Source: Aeromonas rivuli (GTDB lineage: Bacteria > Pseudomonadota > Gammaproteobacteria > Enterobacterales > Aeromonadaceae). Taken from it: a stretch of DNA of 64,000 bases. The position numbers were made by a program, and so were the translations under genes. The stretch covers positions 1-64,000 of the forward strand of contig NZ_CDBJ01000053.1 of the NCBI RefSeq assembly GCF_000820045.1, in the 5' to 3' direction. How positions within the stretch are numbered: position 1 is the stretch's first letter; each line of letters opens with the position of its first letter. Below, in pieces: positions 16,116 to 25,299 of the stretch. A model generated the notes under the pieces. The model saw only the letters and a program-made list of their open reading frames with translations, did no database searches and had not been told where the DNA came from.

Positions 16116-18085
16116 CAGAGATAGTCCCGATCAAACGACTGCTGATCGCCAATCGTGGCGAAATAGCGGTGCGTATCATCAAGACCGCGCGCCGCCTTGG
16201 CATTCACACCATCGCCCTCTACTCGGATGCCGACCACCAGGCCATGCCCGTGCGTGAAGCCGACGAGGCCTGGTATCTGGGTCCGGCACCTGCGCGGGAG
16301 AGCTACCTCGACGGTGCCAAGGTGCTCGCCATCGCCAGGCAGGCTGGCGCCGACGCCATCCACCCCGGCTATGGTTTTCTCTCTGAGAGCAGCGATTTCG
16401 CCCTTGCCTGCGAGGAGGCCGGGATCCGCTTCATCGGCCCCTCGGCGGCCGCCATCCTCGCCATGGGGGACAAATCCGGCGCCAAAGCGCTGATGGAAGC
16501 GGCGGGGGTGCCGGTGCTGCCCGGCTATCACGGCGCAGATCAGAGCCTGCTCGCCCTCAGAGCCCATGCCCAGAGCGTCGGCTTTCCCTTGCTCATCAAG
16601 GCCGCCAGCGGCGGCGGTGGCAAGGGGATGCGCCGGGTCGAGGCACTGGCCGATTTCGATGACGCCTTGGGGGCGGTCAAGCGGGAAGCCCTGGCGGCCT
16701 TTGGCGATGACAATGTGCTGCTCGAGCGCTACCTGGCCGGGGCAAGGCACGTCGAGGTGCAGGTATTTGCCGACAACAGCGGCTACACCCTCTCCCTCGG
16801 GGACAGGGACTGCTCGCTGCAGCGCCGTCATCAGAAGGTGATCGAGGAGGCGCCAGCCCCGGATATCCCCCCCGAGCTGCGCCGCGCCATGAGCGAAGCG
16901 GCGGTAGCCGCCGCCATGGCCATCGACTATCGCGGGGCTGGCACCATAGAGTTCCTGCTCTGCGAGGGCGCCTTCTATTTCATGGAGATGAATACCCGCC
17001 TGCAGGTTGAACACCCTGTGACCGAAGCGGTCACGGGTCTGGATCTGGTGGCCTGGCAGCTCGCCGTCGCCGAAGGACGCCCGCTGCCCCTGAGCCAACA
17101 TCAGGTTCAGCTGCGCGGCCACGCGGTGGAGGCACGCCTCTACGCCGAGGACGTGGCCGCCGGTTTCCTGCCAGCGAGCGGCCCCATCCACTGGCTGCAC
17201 TGGCCGACAGGGGTGCGCATCGATACCGGGGTGGCCGCGGGTGACGCCGTGAGCCCCTACTATGACCCCATGATCGCCAAGCTGGTCGCCCATGGCGAGC
17301 ACCGCGCCCAGGCCCTGGCCAGATTGAGCGAGGCCCTCACGGCCCTGGAGATAGGCCCGCTGACCCACAACGGCGCCTTGCTGGCACGCCTGTGCCAGGA
17401 GCCGGACGTGCTCGGGATGCGCCACCATACCCAGTGGCCACTCCCCACCTATCCTCAACCTCTGCCCGAGCTCGCGGGGCCCCTGGCCACCCTCTGGCTC
17501 GCCCATAGTGCCGCCAGCAGTGACCCCTGGCACAAGGCAACCGGATTTCGGCTCGGACGACACCAGACCTGGACGGCAGCCGTGACCCTGGCCGGGCAGC
17601 GTCATCAACTCACCCTGCACTCATCCGAGGGAAAACTGAGCTGGCAGGGCCAGTCGATCCCCTACGTCATGGCCGAGGATCATATTCGCCTGCAGTGGCA
17701 GGGGCGCTGGCAGCGCTACCCTGTCCGAACCTTGCGCCAGGGGGATCAACGCCAACCAGGTTTCGTGCTGACCCTGGCGGGACAACAGATCCCCTTCGGC
17801 CCGGCCCAGGAGGTGGCGCAACAGGATCACCACGGGGATGAGGCAAGCGGCAGGTCCGTCACCCTGGCCCCCATGCATGGCCTGGTGGTCGCCCTGCTGA
17901 TAGAGGCCGGTCAAGCGGTGAGCCGGGGGCAGCCACTGCTGGTGCTGGAGGCGATGAAGATGGAGCACCAGCTGCGCGCCCAGCAAGATGGCGTCATCGC
18001 CGAACTGCTCTGCCGCGAGGGGGATCAGGTCAGCCAGGGGGCTCCCCTGGTGCGCTTTTTGGAGAGTACAGAGGCCGCCAACTAG
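16112..18085 (+). CDS. liuD: Methylcrotonyl-CoA carboxylase, biotin carboxylase/biotin carrier (alpha) subunit
   Basis: Carboxylates its own biotin with ATP and bicarbonate and passes CO2 to LiuB. Seen: RLLIANRGEIAVRII at the N-terminus, HPGYGFLSES near residue 85, the glycine-rich ATP loop ASGGGGKGMRRVE, FMEMNTRLQVEHPVTE, and near the C-terminus VLEAMKMEHQL, in which K616 is the biotinylated lysine. At 657 residues it has the normal length if translation starts at 16112. The same frame stays open back to about 15920, with a GTG at 15929 that automatic annotation may choose wrongly. Upstream lie three tandem copies of its own 5' end. Confidence 0.93.
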   Translation: MTEIVPIKRLLIANRGEIAVRIIKTARRLGIHTIALYSDADHQAMPVREADEAWYLGPAPARESYLDGAKVLAIARQAGADAIHPGYGFLSESSDFALACEEAGIRFIGPSAAAILAMGDKSGAKALMEAAGVPVLPGYHGADQSLLALRAHAQSVGFPLLIKAASGGGGKGMRRVEALADFDDALGAVKREALAAFGDDNVLLERYLAGARHVEVQVFADNSGYTLSLGDRDCSLQRRHQKVIEEAPAPDIPPELRRAMSEAAVAAAMAIDYRGAGTIEFLLCEGAFYFMEMNTRLQVEHPVTEAVTGLDLVAWQLAVAEGRPLPLSQHQVQLRGHAVEARLYAEDVAAGFLPASGPIHWLHWPTGVRIDTGVAAGDAVSPYYDPMIAKLVAHGEHRAQALARLSEALTALEIGPLTHNGALLARLCQEPDVLGMRHHTQWPLPTYPQPLPELAGPLATLWLAHSAASSDPWHKATGFRLGRHQTWTAAVTLAGQRHQLTLHSSEGKLSWQGQSIPYVMAEDHIRLQWQGRWQRYPVRTLRQGDQRQPGFVLTLAGQQIPFGPAQEVAQQDHHGDEASGRSVTLAPMHGLVVALLIEAGQAVSRGQPLLVLEAMKMEHQLRAQQDGVIAELLCREGDQVSQGAPLVRFLESTEAAN

Positions 18086-18161
18086 CCATGACAGGGCTCA
18101 CAGCAGCCTTCTTGCCACCACATAGTGGTTGGCCGCAACCAGAGTCATAGAGGGGATCAGC

Positions 18162-19139
18162 ATGACGCAGATAATGGAGCAGGATGACAGGGTCAGCCTG
18201 GTCGAGATGGGGCCAAGGGATGGCCTGCAAAACGAAGTGGTCCAGCTCACGCTGCCCCAGAAGCTGGCGCTGATCCGGCGACTCGGCGAGAGCGGCTTGC
18301 AGCGCATCGAGGTCGGCGCCTTTGTCTCCCCGAAACGGGTGCCCCAGATGGCAGACTCCGCCGCCCTGCTGGCCGCCCTGCCCCGGGGCGCCATGCCGGG
18401 CAGAGCGCCGGTTCGATATGGCGCCCTGGTGCCCAACCTGCAAGGGCTGCAGGGGGCTATCAATGCTCGGGTCGATGAGATTGGCCTGTTCACCGCCTGC
18501 ACGGATGGCTTCACCCGGGCCAACATCGGCATCAGCGTGGAGGAGTCCCTGGTGCGCTTCGCCCCTCTGGTGCAGGAGGCGCGCCGCCTGGGTATCCGGG
18601 TACGCGGTTATCTCTCCACCGTCATCGCCTGCCCCTTCGATGGTCCGACCCGTCCCAAGCGGGTGGCGGCCATGGCCGAACGGCTGCTGGGTTTGGGCTG
18701 CCACGAAATATCCCTCGGGGACACCACAGGGGTCGGCACCCCAGGCACTGTGGTGCCCATGCTCGACGCCGTGCTGCGGGAGATCCCCGCCGGGCGCCTG
18801 GCGGTGCACTTTCACGATACCTATGGTCAGGCCCTGGCCAATTTGATGCCGGCCCTGGAGCGTGGCATTCGCACCATCGACAGCTCGGTGGCCGGGCTCG
18901 GCGGCTGCCCTTATGCACCGGGGGCGTCCGGTAATCTGGCCAGTGAAGAGGTGGTCTATCTGTTGCGAGGGCTGGGCATGCAGACCGGGGTGGATCTCGA
19001 TAGCCTCGCCGCCACCGGCCAATGGGTGAGCGAGCTGCTTGGCCGACCCAACGCCTCCCGAGTCGGTCGCGCCCTCGCCGCCCGGCGAGAGCCGTCGGCC
19101 ATGATGGACAACCACGAAGGGGGCTGCCATGCCAGATAA
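18162..19139 (+). CDS. liuE: Hydroxymethylglutaryl-CoA lyase
   Basis: Splits HMG-CoA to acetoacetate and acetyl-CoA, the last step of leucine degradation. TIM-barrel DRE family: VSLVEMGPRDGLQNE near residue 12, GLGCHEISLGDTTGVG, HFHDTYGQALAN with metal-binding histidines, and the HMG-CoA lyase active-site signature SVAGLGGCPYAPGASGN with the catalytic cysteine. The ATG at 18162 follows AGAGGGGATCAGC. It is 325 residues long and overlaps liuR by 11 bases. Genes for acetoacetate activation (liuFG or a synthetase) are not in the window. Confidence 0.94.
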   Translation: MTQIMEQDDRVSLVEMGPRDGLQNEVVQLTLPQKLALIRRLGESGLQRIEVGAFVSPKRVPQMADSAALLAALPRGAMPGRAPVRYGALVPNLQGLQGAINARVDEIGLFTACTDGFTRANIGISVEESLVRFAPLVQEARRLGIRVRGYLSTVIACPFDGPTRPKRVAAMAERLLGLGCHEISLGDTTGVGTPGTVVPMLDAVLREIPAGRLAVHFHDTYGQALANLMPALERGIRTIDSSVAGLGGCPYAPGASGNLASEEVVYLLRGLGMQTGVDLDSLAATGQWVSELLGRPNASRVGRALAARREPSAMMDNHEGGCHAR

Positions 19140-19554
19140 TCACGCCGGCAGGGAGGTCACCTACAGCATCTCGGAACTGGCGCAGGAGTTTGACATCACG
19201 GCCCGCACCATTCGCTACTACGAAGATGAGGGGCTCATCTCCCCGACCCGGGAGGGCCAGAATCGCATCTACAGCCACAAGGACAAGATCCGTCTCAAGC
19301 TGACCCTGCGCGGCAAGCGCCTCGGCTTTAGCCTGGCCGAGATCCGCGAACTCTTTGACATGTATGACACCGACAGATCCAGCCGCACCCAGTTGCTCTC
19401 CATGGTTCAGCTCATCGAGTCCAAACGCGAGGCGCTGCGCCAGCAGCAAGAAGACATCCAGATGGTGCTGGCCGAGCTGGAAAGCGCCGAGCGACGCTGC
19501 GCCGGGGCCCTCGATAATCTCGGTGATCAGGGGGGATTGGGCCAGTTGGGCTGA
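19129..19554 (+). CDS. liuR: MerR-family regulator of branched-chain amino acid degradation
   Basis: 141-residue MerR protein: YSISELAQEFDITARTIRYYEDEGLISPTR is the winged-helix DNA-binding domain (residues 10-40), followed by an effector region with KRLGFSLAEIRELFDMYD and a long dimerisation helix (about 75-125). It lacks the cysteines of metal-sensing MerR proteins, consistent with LiuR. The start overlaps the end of liuE, so it is co-translated as the last gene of the operon; in many bacteria liuR comes first. It probably acts on the palindrome at 11931, controlling both arms and its own synthesis. Confidence 0.9.
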   Translation: MPDNHAGREVTYSISELAQEFDITARTIRYYEDEGLISPTREGQNRIYSHKDKIRLKLTLRGKRLGFSLAEIRELFDMYDTDRSSRTQLLSMVQLIESKREALRQQQEDIQMVLAELESAERRCAGALDNLGDQGGLGQLG

Positions 19555-19577
19555 TACGCAATAAGAGACGGGGAATT

Positions 19578-19613
19578 GCAGGCCTGGACCAAACGGACGT
19601 TGGACCAGCCTGC
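19578..19613 (+). terminator. Hairpin after liuR
   Basis: GCAGG, a one-base bulge and CTGGACCAA pair with TTGGACCAGCCTGC with one A-A mismatch, forming a long stable stem. No T tract follows, so it may be a Rho-type or 3'-protecting structure rather than a classic terminator. Confidence 0.45.
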
Positions 19614-19727
19614 CTGCGATCCCCTGCCCCGACGTGAAGAGCAGTAGGAGGCGATTGACGCTGCCTATGGCCCTTAGCCCCAAGGGCATGTTATAGCTAG
19701 CGCGTCTCGCCCCTTCAGGAGAATTCG

Positions 19728-22661
19728 ATGGCTCTGCCTTCCCGCCGCCTTGTGCTGTCGCTCATCGCCGGCCTGCTACTGCTGCTCTTCATTGGAGTCA
19801 TCGTATTGCTGTGGCAAGCCCCCGCCCTGACGGTGCGCTATCTGCCCGGCTGGTTGAAACAGGAGTATGGCCTCAACCTCACCCTGGGCAAGATCCAGGT
19901 CAATCTGCAACAACCCTCATTGACCCTGGGCCCCAGCGCCCTCACCGATGAGAACGGCAATCCCCTGCTCAGCCTGGCCGAGCTCAGCCTCAGACCCGAT
20001 CTCAAGGCAAGTTGGCACCAAAAGGGCCTGGTACTCACCGAGGCGACCCTGCTCGCCCCCAAACTGGCGTTGCAGCGGCTGGCCCCCGACCCCAAACAGC
20101 CAGGCACGCCCCGCTTCAATTTGACCGATGCCCTGAGCCAGTTGCTTGCCCCCTCCCCCAGGGCCGCCAGTGAGCCACCCGGTTCTCCCCCCTTGTTCGA
20201 GATAGCCAGGCTGACGCTGCAGCAGGGCAGCCTGACTTATCGGGACAGCCGCCCCGCACAGGCCGATGGCTGGTTGCCGCCCCAAACCCTGAGCGGGCTG
20301 ACGCTCACCCTGACCAATATCCGCTCGCTTCCCGATCAGAACACGCTCTACACCCTGGCCGCCAATCTCGGCAAGAGTCCGCTAAAGGCCGAGGGCAGTT
20401 TCAATTTGAGTGGCGCCAGCCAGGGCACTCTCAGCCTGGCCAAGCTGCCCCTCAAGGCTTTTGCCCCGCTCTGGGCCCCCTATCTGACGCTGGATTTGAA
20501 CAAGGGTCAGGCCAGCGCCCGGGCCAGCTATCGCCTGACCCCGGGCAAGCAGGGACTGGATTGGCAACTGAGCAAGGGCAAGTTGACCCTGGATGGGTGG
20601 CAACTGACATACCCCAAGGGGGCAGAGTTTGCCCGCTTCACGCAACTGGCGCTGAGTGATATCAATCTGGATAGCCGGCAGCAACTGCTGAAAATTGGCA
20701 CCCTGAACCTGCAGCAACCTGTGCTGCGCGCCGCCCTGGATGCTCAACACAACCTGGACTTGAGCAAGGTATTGGCGCCCCGGATTGCACAGACGAAGCC
20801 CAAGCCCGCCACCACCAAGGGGGGCAAGGCCGCCAAACCACAGAGCGCTCCCTGGCGCTGGCAGCTCGGCCAGATTGCGCTGCACAAAGGCAGTCTCAAC
20901 CTGCTCGAATCGAGCAGCGGCAAGCCGCTAGTCCGCGAGCTGACGAGCCTCGAACTGACCCTGAGCGGACTCGATAACCGCCTGGGCAAGGCAAGCCCCC
21001 TCACCCTGAAGAGCAGCCTCAACCAGCAGGCTCAGATCGCCTTCGAGGGCAAACTGACCCCCATGCCCTTCGCCCTGGAGGGGGAGATCAAGCAGCAAGG
21101 ATTGCCACTGAGCTGGGCCCAGCCCTATCTGCAGGCGCGCGCCCGCGTCAAGGTACAAGAGGGAGTGCTGTCGAGCCGGCTCAAGCTCGCCCTCGCCACC
21201 AATGACAAGGGTGACCTCACCAAGTTTGACCTTGGCGGCGGGCTCGACATCGATGGACTCAATGTGTTGAGTCGCGCCGACAACCAGCGCTTGCTGCAGA
21301 TAGCCCGACTCGAGCTGACCGGACTCCACTATGAGGGATTAAGCCAGCAGGTGAAGATAGATGACATCTTGTTGCGCCAACCCTTCGCCCGCATCGAGAT
21401 CAACGAGGATGGCACCACCAATGTTCAGCAGCTGATCTTGCCTGCCCCTGCGGCTGGCGAGGGCTCAGCGACTACCCATGCAGGCCCGGAGCCTCGCTTG
21501 GTCATCGATCAGATCCGTGTCCAGCAGGGCAATCTGCGCTTTGCCGATCGCAGCCTGAGCCAGGAGTTCAATGCCGATATTGCCGATCTGAACGGTCAGA
21601 GCCGCCACATCACCAATATTCCCAACCAGCGATCCGACATCGCCTTCAACGGCAAGGTCGACAAATATGCCCCCGTGACCATCAGGGGCGGCGCCAACCT
21701 GCTCATCGATGAGCCCGAACTGGACCTGGCCGTCGCCTTCAACAATCTGGAGATGACCAGCTTCAGCCCCTATTCCGGTACCTATGCGGGCTATGCCATC
21801 GACAAGGGGCAGCTCACCATGAAGCTCAACTATCGCCTGGTCGGTAACCGCCTGGAGGGCGACAACGACATCATCATCAAGAAGCTGCAACTGGGCGAGA
21901 AGATAGCCAGTGACAAGGCCAAGGATCTGCCACTGGGACTGGCTGTGGCCCTGCTCAGCGATGCCAATGGCGTCATCAGGCTCAACCTCAAGGTGAAGGG
22001 CAACCTGGATCAGCCTGATTTCAGCCTGGGGAGCATCTTCTGGAATGTGCTGGGCAACACGCTGCGCAAGGCCATCACCTCCCCCTTCTCCCTGCTTGCC
22101 TCCCTCGCGGGAGGGACGAAAGATCTCGATGAACTCTCCTTTGCGCCCGGCGAGTATGAGCTGACACAGAGCCAGCAGAGCAAGCTGGCCAAGCTCGCCG
22201 AGGCGCTCAAGGCCAGACCCCAGCTCAGCATGAATATCCGCGGCAAGGTGAATTTCAATGAGGAGCGCCCCCTGCTGCAACACCAGAAGCTGGAGCGGGT
22301 ACTGGCCAGGATCACCGGCAGCCCGGTTGACCTGACCCGACTTGGCCAAGATGAGGCCATGCAGACCGCCCTGGCCCAGGCCTATCAGGAGCGCTTCAAG
22401 GAGGATGTCGCGGCCCTGTCGGACCGGCTCGGCCTGGCGGTCACCAGCATGGCGCTGCGGGATCAGGCGGTCATCTTGCTGCGGGATCAGCAGCTCATCA
22501 CCGCCAAGTCACTGCGCAACCTTGCCATGGCCCGGGCCCGCAACACCAAGAGCTATCTGGTCGAGACACAAGCCATTACCCCGGATCGCCTGTTCGTGCT
22601 CGACAGCCAGGTCAAGGAGACCGACAAGACCGCCAGGGTGGTGCTCACCCTGGATGAGTGA
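19728..22661 (+). CDS. DUF748 / AsmA-like envelope protein
   Basis: 977-residue protein with one N-terminal membrane anchor (about residues 8-30: LVLSLIAGLLLLLFIGVIVLLW) followed by a long beta-rich region facing the periplasm. The N-terminal LTVRYLPGWLKQEYGLNLTLGKI and the C-terminal LSFAPGEYELTQSQQSKLAKLAEAL and MNIRGKVNFNEERPLLQHQKL are typical of DUF748 proteins. These are related to AsmA-type proteins, which form bridges for lipid transport or outer-membrane maintenance; its own role is untested. The C-terminal 130 residues (helical, with an LSMNIRG strand) resemble an OmpA-like fold in pattern only. The ATG follows AGGAGAATTCG. It stands alone between liuR and a long non-coding stretch. 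Confidence 0.85.
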   Translation: MALPSRRLVLSLIAGLLLLLFIGVIVLLWQAPALTVRYLPGWLKQEYGLNLTLGKIQVNLQQPSLTLGPSALTDENGNPLLSLAELSLRPDLKASWHQKGLVLTEATLLAPKLALQRLAPDPKQPGTPRFNLTDALSQLLAPSPRAASEPPGSPPLFEIARLTLQQGSLTYRDSRPAQADGWLPPQTLSGLTLTLTNIRSLPDQNTLYTLAANLGKSPLKAEGSFNLSGASQGTLSLAKLPLKAFAPLWAPYLTLDLNKGQASARASYRLTPGKQGLDWQLSKGKLTLDGWQLTYPKGAEFARFTQLALSDINLDSRQQLLKIGTLNLQQPVLRAALDAQHNLDLSKVLAPRIAQTKPKPATTKGGKAAKPQSAPWRWQLGQIALHKGSLNLLESSSGKPLVRELTSLELTLSGLDNRLGKASPLTLKSSLNQQAQIAFEGKLTPMPFALEGEIKQQGLPLSWAQPYLQARARVKVQEGVLSSRLKLALATNDKGDLTKFDLGGGLDIDGLNVLSRADNQRLLQIARLELTGLHYEGLSQQVKIDDILLRQPFARIEINEDGTTNVQQLILPAPAAGEGSATTHAGPEPRLVIDQIRVQQGNLRFADRSLSQEFNADIADLNGQSRHITNIPNQRSDIAFNGKVDKYAPVTIRGGANLLIDEPELDLAVAFNNLEMTSFSPYSGTYAGYAIDKGQLTMKLNYRLVGNRLEGDNDIIIKKLQLGEKIASDKAKDLPLGLAVALLSDANGVIRLNLKVKGNLDQPDFSLGSIFWNVLGNTLRKAITSPFSLLASLAGGTKDLDELSFAPGEYELTQSQQSKLAKLAEALKARPQLSMNIRGKVNFNEERPLLQHQKLERVLARITGSPVDLTRLGQDEAMQTALAQAYQERFKEDVAALSDRLGLAVTSMALRDQAVILLRDQQLITAKSLRNLAMARARNTKSYLVETQAITPDRLFVLDSQVKETDKTARVVLTLDE

Positions 22662-23681
22662 GCTGCCCACTAGGCTGGGCAAACGCATTGGGGATGGCTC
22701 CTCTGTCTCTGCCCTTCACCCTGTGATGCCGGCAATCAGCGCGCAGGAGCGACTTGCGCGGCATCCCCGGCGGCGCCTCCGCACGGGCTCCTCCTCTCCC
22801 CGATCAGCCCCTTCTCCGGGATGGGTGTCAGGCCGTCTCTGAGCGAGGCCGTCATGCTGATGGCCAGCGTGAGCACCGCCTGCGACAGGGGCTCACACTC
22901 CCTTCAATGGGGGCTGAATAACCCCCGTTATCGCCAGCTGCGGCACCCGGCTCGTCACTGCCATCCCATCTCTGAGCCTGCCAATGTGCGGGCATGAGCC
23001 CCGTTCAAGCTGGACTCACACGGGAGGTGCCCGGCGCCGAACCGCCCCGATCCGCTGCTAAGCCGATTGAACCAGGGCTCTGTCACACTGTGTTTCAAAC
23101 ATGGTCATCAAGCTCTGGTTTGATGGCATATTCGTTCGAAATGCAACCATCTCTTTGTCGGCTCGTGTGGAGACAATCCTGACGACCCGGGCCAGCCAAT
23201 GACCCCGGCAGCCCCAGGTGCACTGACTCGCCGGTTGTGGGAATGAGATCCCGTATCTCGAGAGAGACGACCCCACCTGGTGCCCTCACCTGCCGAGGCA
23301 AGCGATACCTGCGGCGGACACCGTACCTGGCATCTCATCAACGGTTGATGAAGAGAGTGGCCTCCTTGTGGCGGCGAGGGATGCGCTGCGGATGCTGCAC
23401 TTGGCATCACATCAGCGGCGCAGAGAGATAACGGCGCCCAACTGGCCCCCTCCCCCGACCAGACCTGATGGCATCCAATCTGGTAATAAACACAAAAAAA
23501 CAACCTGTTCCCTACCTTTCATTTACCAATTAACCACTGATTACCCACGATTGAACCCTGCCCTGGTCTGAGTTGTAGTTTTTTTACTATTTAACTGCCC
23601 TTTCCCCTTGCGAGGGCGTGGAGCCCTGCCTAAAATCCCGCGTCCTTTGAACAACCCCCACACATTTTTGGAGAACACCAC
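22662..23681. other. 1-kb non-coding stretch upstream of satP
   Basis: No frame here looks like a gene on either strand. It holds a perfect palindrome TCATCAAC-G-GTTGATGA at 23335-23351, an imperfect direct repeat (TGGCATCTCATCAACGG near 23329 and TGGCATCACATCAGCGG near 23402), and an AT-rich tract from about 23480 to 23600. The promoter of satP is at its end. A small RNA or a long regulatory leader is possible but not shown. Confidence 0.5.
23608..23636 (+). promoter_or_regulatory. Candidate promoter of satP
   Basis: TTGCGA, a 17-base spacer and TAAAAT. The expected start is about 38 bases upstream of the GTG start codon of satP, giving a short leader. Confidence 0.55.
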
Positions 23682-24284
23682 GTGAGCGTGAGCGAAAAAC
23701 TGGCCAACCCTGCCCCCCTCGGTCTGATGGGCTTCGGCATGACCACTGTCCTGCTGAACATCCACAATGCGGGTTTCTTCCCCATCAGCGCCATGATCCT
23801 GGCCATGGGCCTGTGCTATGGCGGTCTGGCCCAGATCATCGCCGGTATCATGGAGTACAAGCGTGGCAATACATTTGGCGTCACCGCCTTCATCTCCTAC
23901 GGCACCTTCTGGTGGAGCCTGGTACTGCTGATGGTCCTGCCGGCAATGGGCCTGGCCGAAGCCACCCCCGCCGCCTTCATGGGTTGGTACCTGCTGATGT
24001 GGGGCATGTTCACCCTCTTCATGATGGTCGGGACAGTCAACTACCCGCGCGCCAAGCAGTTCGTGTTCGCCTCCCTGACCGTGCTGTTCTTCCTGCTGGC
24101 TGCCCACAACTTCACCGGTAGCGCACTGATCGGTCACATCGCCGGTTTCGAAGGCATCATCTGCGGTGCCAGCGCCATCTACCTGGCCATGGCGACCGTG
24201 ATCAATGAGCAGTTCGGTCGCACCGTATTGCCGATTGGCGATCACAAGAAAGCCGCCACCGTGCAGCTTAAAGCCGCCGCCTAA
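23682..24284 (+). CDS. satP: Acetate/succinate-proton symporter, SatP (YaaH) family
   Basis: 200-residue inner-membrane protein with six hydrophobic segments. The N-terminal LANPAPLGLMGFGMTTVLLN contains the family signature NPAPLGLMGFG and is almost identical to E. coli SatP. It imports acetate and succinate with protons. The start is a GTG (second GTG six bases later), with GAG about ten bases upstream. It is probably monocistronic, ended by the terminator at 24340. Together with ActP at 30995 it gives the cell two acetate uptake routes within 9 kb. Confidence 0.93.
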   Translation: MSVSEKLANPAPLGLMGFGMTTVLLNIHNAGFFPISAMILAMGLCYGGLAQIIAGIMEYKRGNTFGVTAFISYGTFWWSLVLLMVLPAMGLAEATPAAFMGWYLLMWGMFTLFMMVGTVNYPRAKQFVFASLTVLFFLLAAHNFTGSALIGHIAGFEGIICGASAIYLAMATVINEQFGRTVLPIGDHKKAATVQLKAAA

Positions 24285-24339
24285 GCGCCCGCAGGCAAGG
24301 GCCAGCCTCAGGTTGACCCTCGCCACGGCGATAAAACAC

Positions 24340-24366
24340 AGAAGGCACCCCCAGGGGTGCCTTCTT
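24340..24366. terminator. Bidirectional terminator between satP and mtfA
   Basis: AGAAGGCACCCC and GGGGTGCCTTCT form a 12-base-pair stem with a CA loop. It lies between two convergent genes. The U content after the stem is modest (TTGCTAT), so efficiency is uncertain. Confidence 0.75.
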
Positions 24367-24424
24367 GCTATCTGTCCCTTGCCAACCGCACGCCTCTGCG
24401 CAGTCCGCTTCTCTTGTACGCGGA

Positions 24425-25168
24425 CTAAGGTGACGGCGAGTCCCGCTCCCCCTCGTCAGCCTCCGGCTGCCGTTGCAGGGGATCCTGGCCATAGAAGCGG
24501 GTGAACAAGCCATACACCGCCGGGAAGGCGTGATGCAGCTGCCGAGGTTGGCTGAAGAAGAGCTCGCTGCACACGGCAAAAAATTCGGCCGGATGACTGG
24601 CAGCATACGAGTCTATCAATGTCGCCTCCCCCCGCTCGCACTGGCCCTGAAGCTGGTCGAACGCCTGCTGGCAGGTGACGGCCCACTCAGATCCTGTCAA
24701 GCCCGCCGGCAAAGGGGGCGCGCCGTCGGCCTCTCCCCCCAGCATGTCGAGCTTGTGGGCAAGCTCGTGAATGATGAGGTTATAGCCATCCCAATCGCCG
24801 TCCTGCTGCAGCTCGCTCCAGGCCAGCACCAGCGGCCCCTGGGGCCAGGCCTCGCCGGCATTCTCCTCCTCCCACTCGCTCACCAGACCGAACTCGTCCT
24901 GCACCTGCTGACGGCGAGCGACGGGCTCGGGAATGATGATGATCTCATGAAAGCCCCGATACCAGTCGAGACTGAGCGCCAGAATGGGCAAGGCGCCTTG
25001 CAGTGCCAGGGCACGCCGTTGACGCTCACTCAGCTCGACACCGAGCAGGGTCCAGCTCTTGCGCTCGAGCAGGCGGCGCGCCAGAGTCACCAACTGAGCC
25101 TGCTGGGCCTCATTCAAGCCATGGAGAATAGGGATGGCAGCAAACAACCCCTGCCACTCCTCCTCCAT
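24425..25168 (-). CDS. mtfA: MtfA-like zinc peptidase / Mlc titration factor
   Basis: In E. coli MtfA binds and inactivates the glucose repressor Mlc and is itself a zinc aminopeptidase. Seen: HELAHKLDML with the zinc-binding HExxH (residues 134-138), a downstream glutamate ligand in YAASHPAEFFAV, and the C-terminal FYGQDPLQR, all matching MtfA. I chose the ATG at 25168 (247 residues); the frame is open further upstream without homology. An Mlc-like ROK repressor is encoded at 44458-45678, a possible partner. It is convergent with satP. Confidence 0.88.
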   Translation of the reverse strand: MEEEWQGLFAAIPILHGLNEAQQAQLVTLARRLLERKSWTLLGVELSERQRRALALQGALPILALSLDWYRGFHEIIIIPEPVARRQQVQDEFGLVSEWEEENAGEAWPQGPLVLAWSELQQDGDWDGYNLIIHELAHKLDMLGGEADGAPPLPAGLTGSEWAVTCQQAFDQLQGQCERGEATLIDSYAASHPAEFFAVCSELFFSQPRQLHHAFPAVYGLFTRFYGQDPLQRQPEADEGERDSPSP

Positions 25169-25299
25169 GGGTCTGCCCGGTGATTGGGCATCTGCGACGG
25201 CCTTGCACTGACTCGGTGCACCCAACAGGGTGCAGAGCAAGCGGCTTGCCCTGATAGCTGACCACACGCTCGCCACTCAATACCTCGACCATTGGGATG

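Noticed and set aside
15773..16162. Tandem repeat considered as CRISPR array
   Set aside because: Units are 113 bases, contain start/stop codons and repeat in full; there are no short repeats with unique spacers and no cas genes.
15965..17620. 551-codon minus-strand frame opposite liuD
   Set aside because: Antisense shadow; liuD has all family motifs on the other strand.
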